A DNA stretch of 16,214 nt from DATLFI01 sp035524895 (GTDB lineage: Bacteria > Acidobacteriota > Thermoanaerobaculia > Multivoradales > Multivoraceae): the NCBI GenBank assembly GCA_035524895.1, contig DATLFI010000026.1:1-16214 (forward strand), in the 5' to 3' direction. The notes beneath the pieces are model-generated. The model was not told the DNA's origin, ran no database searches, and saw nothing but the letters and a program-made list of their open reading frames with translations. A program made the position numbers and the translations under genes. Position 1 is the first letter of the stretch. Each line of letters begins with the position of its first letter. Positions 7,373 to 14,747 of the stretch are shown here, piece by piece.

Positions 7373-9823
7373 ATGACCGCTCTCCTAGTCGACCTCCGAC
7401 AGGCCCTCCGATCTCTGCGCAAGACGCCTACCGCGACGCTGGTCATCGTCGTCACGCTGGCGCTCGGCATCGGCGCGAACGTCGCGATCTTCAGCGTGCT
7501 GCGGGGCGTGATCCTCCGGCCCCTGCCCTACCCGGAGCCTCGAGAGCTGGTGATGGTGACCTCGCAGTTCCCCGGTCTCGGCTTCGACCGGTTCTGGATC
7601 TCGCCCCCCGAGTACCACGAGTACCGAGCCTGGAACGAGACCCTGGAGGAGGTGGGCGCCTACCGAGCGGGAGAAGCGAGCGTGGCCGGCGGCGACCAGC
7701 CGATGCGGGTCCGCGCGGCGGTGGCCACCGCCACGTTGTTCCGCGTTCTCGGGGTGGAGCCGATCCGCGGTCGCGTCTTCACGGAGGAGGAGGACGTCCC
7801 GAACGGACCTCCGGTCGCGGTGCTGTCGCACGAGCTCTGGCAGAGCGGCTTCGGTGGTGACGAGTCGGTGGTGGGACGTCAGGTCGAGGTCAACGGGGCG
7901 CCGACCACGATCGTGGGCATCATGCCCCCCGGCTTCGATGTCGAGGACAACGAAGTGCGCCTGTGGCGTCCGGTACAGCTCGACCCGGCGGCGACCAACC
8001 GCGGCAGCCACTTCCTCTATCTCGTCGGTCGCTTGCGCGACGGCGTTCCGCTCGAGCAGGCGCGGGCCGATCTCGCTCGCATGCTCGCGACCTGGGAGGA
8101 TCGGCTCGGGGGCGAGAGCTTCCACGTGCCCAACGAGGAGAACCACCGTCTCCAGCTCGCTCCGCTCCACGAGGAGGTGGTCGGCGGCACGCGGCAGGCC
8201 GTGCTCGCGCTCCTGGGCGCGGTCGGGTTCGTCCTGCTCATCGCATGCGCCAACGTCGCGAACGTGATGCTCGCGCGCTCGGAAGCGCGCCAGCGCGAGG
8301 TCGCGATCCGTAACTCGATGGGAGCCTCGCGCTTCCGCCTGGTGCGCATGCTGCTCGTGGAAAGCCTGATCCTGGCTTTCGGGGGAGGGGCGCTGGGCAT
8401 CGCGGTGGCGCACTTCGGACTCCAGGCGCTGCTGCGTGCCAGCCCGGACAGCCTGCCCCGCATCGACGAGATCTCGATCGATCCGCTAGTGCTGCTCTTC
8501 ACCGTGGCGGTGGCGATCTTCACCGGCCTGCTGTTCGGTATCGCGCCCGCGCTCCAGCTTCGACTCCGCCGCGTCGGCAGTCTGCTCAAGGAGGGCGGCC
8601 AGCGCACGTCGGCGAGTGGCGGGGCCGCCCGCCTGCGTCGTCTGCTGGTGGTGACCGAGCTCGCGCTCGCGGTGGGTCTGGTGGTGGGCGCGGGGCTCAT
8701 GGTGCGCAGCCTCGACCGTTTGCTCAGCGTTGACGCCGGCTTCGATCCTCGCGGGCTCACCTCGTTCCAGCTCTCCCTGCCGGTGTCCAGGTACCCGGAC
8801 GCCGGTACCCAGACGGCCTTCTTCGACCGCTTGCTCGCGAGTCTCGAGAGCGTGCCGGGTATCGCCGGCGCGGCCGCGATCAATGGCCTGCCGCCGCTGC
8901 GCGACGTCAACGCCAACGACATGGATTTCGAGGGAGTCGAGCCCAGCGCCGACACGCCCTTCAACATCGACTACTGGCAGTTCGTCACCGACCGGGCGGT
9001 CGAGACCTTGGGCATCCGCCTGCTCGAAGGCCGCAGCTTCGGCCCGGGCGACGACGGCCAGTCGACGGCGGTGGCGCTGGTGAACCGGCGCGCCGCGGAG
9101 ACGTGGTGGAAGGGGTCGAGCCCGCTCGGGCGCCGGATGCGCCCCTGCTGCGGCGACGACGTGCCCTGGTTCACCATCGTGGGCGTGGTGGACGACGTCA
9201 AGCAGGGCGGTCTCGACCAGCAGGCGGGGACCGAGGTGTTCTGGAGCTTCCGGCAGGTGGGCGAGAGGCTCGGCTTCGCGCCGCGCACGATGTACGTCGC
9301 GGTTCGCTCTCAGCTCGCTCCCGACGCGCTCACCGAGGCGCTGCGGCGGGAAGTGTGGGCGATCGACCCGGCTCTGCCGGTGGCGCACGTGTCCTCGATG
9401 GAGGAGGTATTCGGCGCCTCGATCGCGCGTGCTCGCTTCCTGACGCTGCTGCTCGCCATCTTCGGCGGGCTCGCGCTGACGCTCGCGGCGCTGGGCATCT
9501 ATGGCGTCATGTCGTACACGGTGGCCAAGCGTTCGCAGGAGCTCGGTATCCGGATTGCGCTCGGCGCCGATCGCGGGCGGGTGCTCCGCCTGGTCCTGAT
9601 GCAGGGGCTGGCGATGACCCTGGTCGGCCTGTTGGTCGGCGTCGTCGCAGCCTGGGGTCTGTCGCGGCTCCTCGGCACGCTGCTGTACGGCGTCGCCGCG
9701 ACCGACCCGGCTACCTACGCTTTCGTGCTCGCTCTGCTCTTTACCACCGCTCTGCTGGCGTGCCTGCTGCCCGCCCTTCGGGCCACCCGCGTCGACCCCA
9801 TCGGCGTGTTGCGCAGCGAGTGA
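7373..9823 (+). CDS. ADOP-type ABC transporter permease (fused MacB/FtsX-like double permease)
   Basis: An 816-residue inner-membrane protein made of two permease halves. First half: TM at about 22-43, a large periplasmic MacB-type core domain (about 44-275) and TMs at 277-299, 327-354 and 371-393. Second half: TM at 424-445, another periplasmic domain and TMs at 690-716, 743-763 and 782-802. Typical FtsX-loop sequences follow the second TM of each half: ARSEARQREVAIRNSMGASR (301-320) and KRSQELGIRIALGADRGR. The end, ATRVDPIGVLRSE, is typical of the family. The 4+4 layout matches ADOP (acidobacterial duplicated orphan permease) proteins, thought to work like MacB or LolCE in moving lipids, peptides or drugs, or in mechanotransmission. 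No ATP-binding subunit is adjacent, as the name 'orphan' implies; the partner must be elsewhere. The substrate is unknown. Confidence 0.94.
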   Translation: MTALLVDLRQALRSLRKTPTATLVIVVTLALGIGANVAIFSVLRGVILRPLPYPEPRELVMVTSQFPGLGFDRFWISPPEYHEYRAWNETLEEVGAYRAGEASVAGGDQPMRVRAAVATATLFRVLGVEPIRGRVFTEEEDVPNGPPVAVLSHELWQSGFGGDESVVGRQVEVNGAPTTIVGIMPPGFDVEDNEVRLWRPVQLDPAATNRGSHFLYLVGRLRDGVPLEQARADLARMLATWEDRLGGESFHVPNEENHRLQLAPLHEEVVGGTRQAVLALLGAVGFVLLIACANVANVMLARSEARQREVAIRNSMGASRFRLVRMLLVESLILAFGGGALGIAVAHFGLQALLRASPDSLPRIDEISIDPLVLLFTVAVAIFTGLLFGIAPALQLRLRRVGSLLKEGGQRTSASGGAARLRRLLVVTELALAVGLVVGAGLMVRSLDRLLSVDAGFDPRGLTSFQLSLPVSRYPDAGTQTAFFDRLLASLESVPGIAGAAAINGLPPLRDVNANDMDFEGVEPSADTPFNIDYWQFVTDRAVETLGIRLLEGRSFGPGDDGQSTAVALVNRRAAETWWKGSSPLGRRMRPCCGDDVPWFTIVGVVDDVKQGGLDQQAGTEVFWSFRQVGERLGFAPRTMYVAVRSQLAPDALTEALRREVWAIDPALPVAHVSSMEEVFGASIARARFLTLLLAIFGGLALTLAALGIYGVMSYTVAKRSQELGIRIALGADRGRVLRLVLMQGLAMTLVGLLVGVVAAWGLSRLLGTLLYGVAATDPATYAFVLALLFTTALLACLLPALRATRVDPIGVLRSE

Positions 9824-9881
9824 CGCGGCGCCCGGCGGCGCTCGGCGGTGGTACAGAGTAGGGCCGTCGTGCCTCGCGGTC

Positions 9882-11264
9882 TCAGTGGCGCGGCGTGGGA
9901 GGAACCTGTATCTCCAGCTCGAGGGCGACCAGCTCGCCGACGCCATGGCGCCTGCCGCTCCACCGTACCCGGATGCGCTCGCCGCCTTCGTCCTCGACGC
10001 GCATCAGCGCGTACTGGCCGCGGCCAGGGAAGGTCCCTTCGCTGTAAGGGCCGCCCTTCACCGAGCCGTTGCGATCGAGGGCTCCGCTGTGCAGCACAGG
10101 GAAGCCGGGCTTGCCTTCTCCTGCATACCCGTTGTTCGTACCATCGTCCATGGCGAGCATGTGCGCGTCTCCCGACAGCATCACCAGGTTGGTGATCCCG
10201 CGTTCGGCGATGCGTTCGGCGATCTCGCGTCGTTCTTCGGCGTAGCCGCCCCAGTCGTCGGCGGTCGGCCTGGGCGGCGCGATCCAGGGCAGGGTGTTGA
10301 CCCACACCACCAGGCCGAACCGCGGCGCCTCGTCGAGGCGGTCGAACAGCCAGGCCTTCTGCGCAGCGCCCAGCATGGTCTTGCGCGGCCCATCGGCGAA
10401 CCGATGCGGCGTGCGTTCGGAACGCGTGTCGGTGACGACGAACAGCACGCGCCCCAGAACGAAGCTCTGATGGATCGGCTGGTCGCCGTCGCCGGCTGCG
10501 AGCGGGTAGTGCGGCACGACCTCGCGATACACCTGGCGTGCCGTGACTCGTCCCAGCGTGGAGCGATCGCTGTTGTTGCCGGTGAAGTCATGGTCGTCCC
10601 AGACATAAGCGGTGGCCATCGAGCGGAAGAGTGCCGACTGTCGGGAGGAGGCGAGCACCCGGTCGTAGGCGCGCCGGTAGAGGTCGGGGTCTCGGCTGGA
10701 GACGTTCTCGTAGTGGAAATCGCCGAGGTGTAGGAACAGCAGCGGGCTCGCGCTGCGGATCTCGTCGAACACCGGATGGTTCGAGCCGGTCTGCGCGCAC
10801 GCACCGAGCGCGATCGTGAACGAGAACGGTCCCTCCTCCGGCGTGGTGAAGTGTCCCGCTCTCGGGAGCTGGAGCTGGCTGCCGACCTCGACGGCGTAGT
10901 GATAGTCCCGGCCAGGCACGAGACCGTCGACCGTGAAGGTCACCACGCTGGGGTCGGTCTGCCCGGGCTCGCCGTCGACATGGCGAACGTTCTCGAAGCC
11001 GAGGTCCTCGGCCACCGCGAGACGGGCACTGCTGGCGAGCGCGCCGCGCAGCCTGGCCTTGACGACCGTCGAGGTGGGTTGGAGCGCACCCACCCACACC
11101 CATTCGACGGGTGAGCCCGTGGCATGCAGCGCCGCGGCAGCGCCGGCCGTCGCTACAGGCTCGCGCGACGCCCAGCCGTTGCCGCAGGCGGCGCTGGCGA
11201 GAATCGCCAGCGCCAGCGGGACACCGATCGCGAGTCGTCCTACACGTCGTGAGCGAGCGAGCAT
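9882..11264 (-). CDS. PhoD-like metallophosphatase/phosphodiesterase, exported, possible lipoprotein
   Basis: A 460-residue phosphoesterase. N-terminus: basic residues, hydrophobic 11-25, then Cys27 in S-A-A-C, a poor lipobox, so either a lipoprotein or ordinary secretion. Residues 50-142 form the beta-sandwich PhoD N-terminal domain (T-x-x-VKARLRG, VPGRDYHYAVEV). The catalytic part shows GACAQTG with metal-ligand-type Cys156, GDFHYEN (Asp182, Tyr185), YVWDDHDFTGNN (Asp223, Asp224, His225, Asn230) and LSGDAHML (Asp366, His368), the PhoD set for a Fe/Ca centre. Expected role is release of phosphate from phosphodiesters or teichoic-acid-like or nucleic-acid substrates. It lies 78 bp downstream of the M56 protease gene on the same strand, so cotranscription is possible. 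No Pho box was found. The ATG at 11264 lacks a strong ribosome-binding site. It is convergent with the permease across 58 bp. Confidence 0.92.
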   Translation of the reverse strand: MLARSRRVGRLAIGVPLALAILASAACGNGWASREPVATAGAAAALHATGSPVEWVWVGALQPTSTVVKARLRGALASSARLAVAEDLGFENVRHVDGEPGQTDPSVVTFTVDGLVPGRDYHYAVEVGSQLQLPRAGHFTTPEEGPFSFTIALGACAQTGSNHPVFDEIRSASPLLFLHLGDFHYENVSSRDPDLYRRAYDRVLASSRQSALFRSMATAYVWDDHDFTGNNSDRSTLGRVTARQVYREVVPHYPLAAGDGDQPIHQSFVLGRVLFVVTDTRSERTPHRFADGPRKTMLGAAQKAWLFDRLDEAPRFGLVVWVNTLPWIAPPRPTADDWGGYAEERREIAERIAERGITNLVMLSGDAHMLAMDDGTNNGYAGEGKPGFPVLHSGALDRNGSVKGGPYSEGTFPGRGQYALMRVEDEGGERIRVRWSGRRHGVGELVALELEIQVPPTPRH

Positions 11265-11342
11265 GCGGCGACGATCTTGTCATTCGCCGCGCGTTCGCTC
11301 CTCGCGTGGCGCGACGCCGGCTCGCTACAGCGACGGGCGCGC

Positions 11343-13622
11343 TCATTCCCGGCCGGTCGGAATGCGAACCTCGAGCTCGAGAATCGCTTCGACAGCCGCT
11401 GCGACGGCCTCGGAGTCAGCCGTCGATCCTGCCGCGCGCAAGGCGTTGGTGATCTCGTCGCGGAGCTCGGGAGCCGAGCCGCGAACGCGCAGCCAGCCGT
11501 TCGAGATGTTCATGGAGAGCACCTCGGCGGCTCGCGCGGCCGCCGATTCCAAGGCGGCGAGTGGCACGCCTGGGCCGAGCTGCTCTTCGAGCAGGTCGCG
11601 CAGCTCCCCTCGCAGCGCGCGCTCGACTCGGCGATGCACGGCCTCCAGCTCGCGATGGATCGGTTCCATCCGCCGGTGGATGCGCTCCATCTCCTCGTGC
11701 ACGGGCCTCATCTGCTCGTGGACGGCCTCCATCCGGTGTTGGATCGGCTCCAGCTCCCTGTGGGCCGTCTCGAGCCTGTCGCCGACCAGCTCGAGCTCTC
11801 GGTGCAGCGACTCCATCCGCTCGTGCGCCGGTTCCATGGCCTGGTGCACGCGCTCGATCTCGGCGAAACGCGGCTCGAGCTCTCGGTGCAGCGACTGCAT
11901 TCTCTCGTGGATGGGCTCCATGCGCCGATGCAGCGCCTCGAGCTCCCGCGCCAGGTCTTCGCGGGCTTCTCGGCTCGCGGCCCCGAGTGCCTCGCTGCGC
12001 TCTTCCATCTCTTGCTGCAGCGGTCGCATCTCGCGCTCGATAGAGCGGATGCGCTCCTCGCTCGCGTGGATGCTCTCCTCGACCTCCAGCAGTCGGCGCT
12101 GGTGCGGGCGTATAGCCTCCTCCGCCTCCCGCAACTTCTCTTCGAGCGCGCTGTGCGTGCCATGGATCGCGCTCTCCACTTCGCGCACCCCTTTCTCGTG
12201 GGCGCGCGCTTCGAGCTCCAGGGCCCGGATCTGCGCCTCGTAGGGGCGGAGCTTGGTTTCTGCTCCTCGTAGCTCGTCTGCGAGCGGGTCGAGTCTGCGC
12301 TCGATGGCGCCGAGCTGCGTGGCCAAGGCGCGCAGGTCGTCGTCGAGCTCGCCGCCGTCTTCGACGGGCTGCTGCACGAACGCTGCCGGCCCGGCCGGCG
12401 GCAAGGGCGCGACGGCAGCCACCAGCGACCGAGTGGGAAGGGACAGGAGGCTGGATCCGGGAGAGCCGGCAACGCTTGGAACCGGGTGCAGCATGGCCAC
12501 GGCCGCGGTGGCCGCGACCAGGAGCAGACCCAGGACGAGCCCCGCGCCGGCTGTGGCGAGCCGGCGCGCCGGAGAGGAGGAGATCGGAGCGAGGATCGAC
12601 ATCACGCGTACCTCCATGTGGGAGCTGCGGACGGCCGCTACGCCGGCGGCGCCGAGAGTCGAGCGCGCGCGGGCTTCGCGCGCGATGTGGACGAGATGGC
12701 CGGCATAGGCGCTCGGTCGCAAGCCGCTCTCGACGACCAGGCGGTCGCAGGCGAGCTCCTGCGCCTGGACCAAGCGCGCGGTCGCCCACCAGGCAACCGG
12801 GTTGGCCCAATAGATGCCGCATGTCAAGCGCGCCAGGTGCAGCGCGAGCCAGTCGGCGCGGCGCACGTGCGCCAGCTCGTGCAGCAGCACAGCGAGGCGG
12901 CGTTCGCGGCACCAGCCTGCCGCCGCCGCGGGCATGGCGATCACCGGACGAAGAAACCCCCAGGTCATGGGGACAAACAGCTCGGGATGCATAACCAGGT
13001 AGACCGGTCGGTGGATGTCGAGGCGGCGTCGCGCGCCGTGAAGATCCTCTCGCCACGCTTCGTCATCGAGTGGCGATGCCTCCCGCGACAGGCGCCGAAG
13101 GCTCGCGAGCTGCGCCGCCTGATGCGCGACACCCGCGGCCGTGCCGGTGAGCAGCAGGATCGCCAGCCAAGAGGCGCGACCGATGGAGGGGGATCGCGTG
13201 GCGGCGCCATCGTTCGTGACGTTGGTCGACAGGGGGTGTTGTGGCCGATCGGGAAGGAACAGGTCGGGAGTCGCGGAGCTCGCGCGGCGCAGAGAAGCGG
13301 GACCTCGCCGCGACGGTCGTGACGATGCCTCGGCGCAGGTGCCGGCGCACGCCGTAGCCGTGCCCGGCGCCATCGTCCCGACTACCGGCGGCAGCACGGG
13401 CAGCCGCACGTCCGGTAGCACCGCGTCGAGGAGGGGTGCTGTCACGCCTCCGAGCAGCCCGAGCAGCAAGAGGAGCGCGGATGCTGCTGGACGGCTCTTG
13501 AGCAGCAGCGCACCGGCGAGGCCGAGGGCAAGGATCGCTAGACCCTGCCCATAAGCAGTGAGCAAGGCGGACGGTGGGAGGAAAGTGCTCAGGACTCCGC
13601 CCAGGGTCGTGACGTCGGTCAT
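11343..13622 (-). CDS. BlaR1/MecR1-type M56 membrane metalloprotease with a histidine-patterned coiled-coil sensor domain
   Basis: A 759-residue signal-transducing protease, presumed to trigger loss of its partner repressor. TMs at about 22-42, 46-66, 150-170 and 355-377 give the BlaR1 topology, with the zinc-protease domain in the cytoplasm between TM3 and TM4. The zinc motif HELAH is at 248-252, followed by RRADW; the third ligand is probably Glu289 in AQELACDRLV. Everything after TM4 should be outside the membrane. In BlaR1 that part is a penicillin-binding domain with S-x-x-K; here it is a coiled coil from about 424 to 680, then a small C-terminal domain (685-759). Residues 561-665 are 15 strict heptads, Met/Leu first and aliphatic fourth, with His fifth in 12 of 15. 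The gene starts 2 bp after the repressor stop codon, with GGGAAGG 9 nt before the ATG, so translation is likely coupled. Ligand unknown; metal, pH, envelope stress or antibiotic are guesses. Confidence 0.9.
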   Translation of the reverse strand: MTDVTTLGGVLSTFLPPSALLTAYGQGLAILALGLAGALLLKSRPAASALLLLLGLLGGVTAPLLDAVLPDVRLPVLPPVVGTMAPGTATACAGTCAEASSRPSRRGPASLRRASSATPDLFLPDRPQHPLSTNVTNDGAATRSPSIGRASWLAILLLTGTAAGVAHQAAQLASLRRLSREASPLDDEAWREDLHGARRRLDIHRPVYLVMHPELFVPMTWGFLRPVIAMPAAAAGWCRERRLAVLLHELAHVRRADWLALHLARLTCGIYWANPVAWWATARLVQAQELACDRLVVESGLRPSAYAGHLVHIAREARARSTLGAAGVAAVRSSHMEVRVMSILAPISSSPARRLATAGAGLVLGLLLVAATAAVAMLHPVPSVAGSPGSSLLSLPTRSLVAAVAPLPPAGPAAFVQQPVEDGGELDDDLRALATQLGAIERRLDPLADELRGAETKLRPYEAQIRALELEARAHEKGVREVESAIHGTHSALEEKLREAEEAIRPHQRRLLEVEESIHASEERIRSIEREMRPLQQEMEERSEALGAASREAREDLARELEALHRRMEPIHERMQSLHRELEPRFAEIERVHQAMEPAHERMESLHRELELVGDRLETAHRELEPIQHRMEAVHEQMRPVHEEMERIHRRMEPIHRELEAVHRRVERALRGELRDLLEEQLGPGVPLAALESAAARAAEVLSMNISNGWLRVRGSAPELRDEITNALRAAGSTADSEAVAAAVEAILELEVRIPTGRE
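11628..11942 (-). repeat. Coding repeat: 15 heptads with periodic histidine
   Basis: Codons 561-665 of the M56 protein encode 7-residue units such as MEPIHER, MESLHRE, LETAHRE, MERIHRR and LEAVHRR. The fifth position is His in units 1-3, 5-7, 9 and 11-15; the exceptions carry Phe, Gly and Gln. If the first residue is heptad position a, His falls at position e, flanking the hydrophobic core. Confidence 0.9.
11733..11900 (-). repeat. 84-bp tandem duplication inside the coiled-coil coding region
   Basis: A 28-bp block at 11789-11816 and another at 11873-11900 are identical except for one base, spaced exactly 84 bp (28 residues, four heptads). They encode ESLHRELE and QSLHRELE. The rest of the two 84-bp units has diverged. 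This shows the coiled coil grew by in-frame duplication of heptad blocks. Confidence 0.7.
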
Positions 13623-13624
13623 GT

Positions 13625-14110
13625 TCAGCGGCCTTCCCGGCGAGCTCGTTCGATGCAGGCGACGAGTCGCTGGAATTCCTCATCGTCGAGCGAGGTCGAG
13701 CGCACGTCGAGTAGCGCCGACACGGCGCCCTCGACCGAGTCGGCGAAGAAGGTCTCGAGCAGATGTCGCGCCGCGCTGCGCCGTGCCTGCTCGAGCGGCA
13801 CGGTCGGCTCGTACACGTAGCGCGGCCCATCCTCGCGGTGAACGATGTGACCCTTCTGCTCGAGGATGCGCAGCAGGGCGCGCACCGCCGAGTACGACGG
13901 CGGATCGGGCAGGTCCCCTTGGACCTCTGACACGGTGGCGCTGCCGCGACGATAGATCGCGTCCATGATCTCGCGCTCGCGCCGGCTGAGCGATGCGGTG
14001 CCGTCCCCAGGTGAGGCCTCTCCCCCCGAATCGAGCGGCAGTTTCTTGCGTCGGGTCATTCTCGCGTCGGGGAGATGTCTCGAACCGCTGCGACGGGTGC
14101 CGGGGCGCAT
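13625..14110 (-). CDS. BlaI/MecI/CopY-family transcriptional repressor
   Basis: A 161-residue repressor, the DNA-binding partner of the M56 protease encoded just downstream. The winged-helix domain starts at about residue 41: LSRREREIMDAIY, then the recognition-helix region PSYSAVRALLRILEQKG, and the wing HIVHREDGPRYVYEP. The C-terminal dimerisation part contains HLLETFFADSVEGAVSALL, which lines up with the region of BlaI cleaved during induction, and ends with a helix E-x-x-RLVACIERARREG. The start ATG at 14110 has GGGAG 8 nt upstream and lies about 23 nt after the predicted transcription start; ATG at 14059 would give 144 residues but has no ribosome-binding site. It likely represses its own operon through the repeats at 14134-14168. 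Which signal relieves repression is unknown. Confidence 0.92.
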   Translation of the reverse strand: MRPGTRRSGSRHLPDARMTRRKKLPLDSGGEASPGDGTASLSRREREIMDAIYRRGSATVSEVQGDLPDPPSYSAVRALLRILEQKGHIVHREDGPRYVYEPTVPLEQARRSAARHLLETFFADSVEGAVSALLDVRSTSLDDEEFQRLVACIERARREGR

Positions 14111-14118
14111 CGCCCGGG

Positions 14119-14123
14119 CTCCC
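14119..14123 (-). promoter_or_regulatory. Shine-Dalgarno site of the BlaI-type repressor
   Basis: Reads GGGAG on the minus strand, 8 nt before the ATG at 14110. It favours this start over the downstream ATG at 14059, and it fits the short leader expected from the promoter at 14140-14168. Confidence 0.6.
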
Positions 14124-14133
14124 AGTTGGTGAG

Positions 14134-14168
14134 GCTAAGTTTTTAGCACTATGCTGGATTCTTAGCAA
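14134..14168 (-). promoter_or_regulatory. Putative promoter and BlaI-type operator of the repressor-protease operon
   Basis: An AT-rich island in GC-rich DNA. On the minus strand, TTGCTA (14168-14163) and TAAAAA (14145-14140) are spaced by 17 bp, like -35 and -10 boxes. The box TGCTAA occurs twice in the same direction, 19 bp apart (plus-strand TTAGCA at 14162-14167 and 14143-14148), each overlapping one promoter element. A third, inverted copy GCTAA at 14134-14138 makes the dyad GCTAA-GTTT-TTAGC. Placement over the promoter of a BlaI-family gene fits autorepression. The repeat differs from the TACA/TGTA half-sites known for BlaI/MecI of staphylococci. Confidence 0.6.
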
Positions 14169-14231
14169 TAGGTGGTACGAGGCCTTCGACTGTGAGGTTG
14201 CGGCTGGGTTCAGGTCCGAGCGTCGGTGCAG

Positions 14232-14654
14232 CTACCGGTGCCGGCCGTGTCGCCTGGCGCGATCCTGCTCGCAAAGCTCGCAGCCCACCCAGAACCGGGG
14301 GATGGTCACGCGATCGTTGGGTCGCATCAGCGAGCTGAGCAGGAAGCCGGGTTCGAGGTACTCCGACGCCTCCGGGTCCTCGACCCAGAGCGGCGTGCCT
14401 GAGTAGCCGTGTTCGAAGAGCTCCTCGAGCCATGCTCCTCGACCGGCCACCACCTGTCGCACCTGGAAGGACCGTGCCGTCCAGGCGCTCAGATCCTCGC
14501 CGAGCTCCGGGGCGTTTCCGCCGAGGAGCTGGCGGACCCGCTCCGGGCCTACCGGACGCACATCCCACTCGATGAGGGCTGGCTCGGCCGCCACCTCGAT
14601 GCGCGCGGTCGAAGCCGGCGCGCGACGCAACGCCTTGTGAAGTCTCATGGCCAT
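14232..14654 (-). CDS. Hypothetical protein with C-terminal CxxC
   Basis: A 140-residue protein not recognised. It starts with a short basic, helix-prone segment (MAMRLHKALRRAPAS), continues as a mixed alpha/beta soluble sequence with no signal peptide or membrane segment, and ends with FWVGCELCEQDRARRHGRHR, in which Cys-x-x-Cys and a basic tail could bind a metal or nucleic acid. Coding is supported by the strong GGAAGGAG just upstream and by protein-like composition. ATG at 14654 or the one two codons later at 14648 could be the start; the second has the more usual 9-nt spacing to AAGGAG. The gene ends about 120 bp upstream of the repressor start on the same strand, with the repressor's own promoter between, so it is probably a separate unit. 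It is divergent from truA. Confidence 0.65.
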   Translation of the reverse strand: MAMRLHKALRRAPASTARIEVAAEPALIEWDVRPVGPERVRQLLGGNAPELGEDLSAWTARSFQVRQVVAGRGAWLEELFEHGYSGTPLWVEDPEASEYLEPGFLLSSLMRPNDRVTIPRFWVGCELCEQDRARRHGRHR

Positions 14655-14747
14655 GGTCTCCTTCCTGTTGGCCGGCACGAGTGCAGTCCCGCGCGGCAGC
14701 TATCAGGTATGGAGACGTAAGAGCTCGCCAAACGCGCGCACTCGAGT

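Noticed and set aside
8486..9946. 486-codon minus-strand frame opposite the permease
   Set aside because: His/Arg/Gln-rich antisense shadow without any recognisable domain.
11265..11342. Possible terminator hairpin between the M56 and PhoD-like genes
   Set aside because: Only a 5-bp stem (TCGCG-TGG-CGCGA) and no T-run; not strong enough to call.
11628..11942. Regular repeats suggestive of a CRISPR or minisatellite array
   Set aside because: The periodicity is 21 bp in frame and explained by protein heptads; no conserved repeat with unique spacers.
10933..12243. 436-codon Ser/Arg-rich plus-strand frame with apparent repeats
   Set aside because: Its repeats are the antisense reflection of the coiled-coil heptads; no start context or domain.
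11416..13056. 546-codon minus-strand frame overlapping the M56 protease in another frame
   Set aside because: Arg/Ala/Gly-rich low-complexity translation; the main frame has HELAH, TM segments and regular heptads.
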